Source: an uncultured bacterium
Lineage (GTDB): Bacteria; Patescibacteriota; Minisyncoccia; Phycocordibacterales; UBA9973
Reading direction: 5' to 3'
Assembly: GCA_937895515.1 (NCBI GenBank)
Contig: CALAYS010000237.1
Coordinates: 1 to 5,764, forward strand
Length of the DNA stretch: 5,764 nt
Shown: in pieces, positions 5,441 through 5,764 of the stretch
Layout of the letters: each line of letters begins with the position of its first letter
How positions within the stretch are numbered: the stretch's first letter is position 1
Notes under the pieces: model-generated
Told to the model about the DNA's origin: nothing
The model's database searches: none
The model's input: only the letters and a program-made list of their open reading frames with translations
Program-made: the position numbers and the translations under genes

Positions 5441-5497
5441 TATTGTTCAGAAAACATTTATTTTATTTAGTCGAAAAATTTTTTTGACTAAATAAAA
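5441..5497 (+). repeat. Repeat R2, diverged copy 2
   Basis: TATTGTTCAGAA (5441) matches the TATTATTCAGAAGG lead of other R2 copies. The palindrome follows, here extended to 18-base arms. The middle part (AAACATTTATTTTATT) has diverged from the usual AGGCTATATTTGAAGAAAA. The copy begins 20 bases beyond the glycosylase stop. Confidence 0.65.
5461..5497 (+). terminator. Strong hairpin downstream of glycosylase gene
   Basis: TTTTATTTAGTCGAAAAA (5461-5478) pairs with 5480-5497 around one central base: 18 pairs, one of them G-U on the plus strand. The inner A/T pairs would open to make a real loop. It starts 40 bases beyond the stop codon. Position and strength suit the hairpin-directed 3' ends described in giant viruses, though it is also the palindrome of an R2 copy. 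A 3'-end role is inferred. Confidence 0.55.
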
Positions 5498-5570
5498 ATA
5501 TCCCAAATCGACTATTTTTGGAAGATTGTTTCTTCAACAATAGATTCAAATATTTGCGAAAACCTTTTCT

Positions 5571-5630
5571 GACCTATTATTTAGAAGGCTTATATTTGAA
5601 GAAAATAGTCGAAAAAGTTTTTCGACTAAA
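5571..5630 (+). repeat. Repeat R2, copy 3
   Basis: GACCTATTATTTAGAAGG starts at 5571 and TATATTTGAAGAAAA follows. The palindrome is perfect, with 11-base arms TAGTCGAAAAA (5606-5616) and TTTTTCGACTA (5618-5628) around G5617. The copy closely resembles the one at 51-110, more than 5 kb away, with the same 46-base distance from lead to palindrome centre. Confidence 0.8.
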
Positions 5631-5715
5631 AAAGTAAAATAAGAGCTGAATCAGTTATTTTTGACAAGGTATTTTGTTCAAAAATTTTGTTTTAAATACT
5701 GCTTTAGCTATGTCT

Positions 5716-5764
5716 GACCTATTATTCAGAAGGCCTATATTTGAGTAAATTAATCGAAAAACTT
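5716..5764 (+). repeat. Repeat R2, copy 4, cut by window end
   Basis: GACCTATTATTCAGAAGG begins at 5716, exactly 145 bases after the same word at 5571, followed by CCTATATTTGAGTAAA. The left palindrome arm TAATCGAAAAA is present (5751-5761), and the window ends just past the expected centre (about 5762). Together with the copies centred at 5479 and 5617 this makes a tandem R2 series with steps of 138 and about 145 bases. The DNA between copies (5498-5570, 5631-5715) holds no gene that I can see. Confidence 0.75.

Overview
The window is A+T-rich DNA with intron-less genes on both strands. There are no Shine-Dalgarno-like sites; starts are preceded by A/T-rich leaders. It carries a eukaryote- and virus-type Fpg/Nei DNA glycosylase, a CbbX-like AAA+ ATPase, a phage- and virus-type nucleotidyltransferase and a CxxC...CxxC zinc protein, separated by arrays of roughly 140-bp repeats and palindromes. 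Together these suggest a large or giant DNA virus of amoebae (Nucleocytoviricota). The ~140-bp palindromic, MITE-like intergenic repeats recall pithovirus-type genomes. That placement is inferred from style and gene content; the window has no lineage-defining marker gene.

Layout. Positions 1-394 hold one copy and one fragment of a palindromic repeat (called R2 here) and at most a doubtful 45-codon reading frame. From 395 to 1971, three minus-strand genes lie close together (gaps of 25 and 46 bases). In transcription order they are a nucleotidyltransferase-fold protein (1291-1971), an unrecognised 198-residue protein (648-1244) and an unrecognised 75-residue protein (395-622). Positions ~2005-2347 are a tandem array of a second repeat (R1) with a 140-bp two-part period. 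A small zinc-binding protein gene (2352-2642, minus) sits inside the R1 territory. Its last eleven codons and stop are made of an inverted R1 copy, and degenerate R1 DNA resumes on its other side (~2799-2975).

A CbbX/SpoVK-type AAA+ ATPase with a ~155-residue insertion occupies 3021-4427 (minus). It diverges from an Fpg/Nei glycosylase at 4570-5421 (plus) across a 142-bp A/T-rich shared promoter region. The glycosylase is followed by a strong hairpin and further R2 copies with palindrome centres at 5479, 5617 and about 5762. The last copy is cut by the window edge.

The genes do not form an obvious single pathway. The glycosylase repairs oxidised bases, the ATPase probably remodels an unknown protein partner, and the nucleotidyltransferase and zinc protein have no assignable substrate. 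The most unusual content is the repeat DNA and how it interlocks with genes: palindromes at 3' ends, one protein terminus built from repeat, and a gene islanded inside an array. No clearly new defence or mobile system can be demonstrated here.
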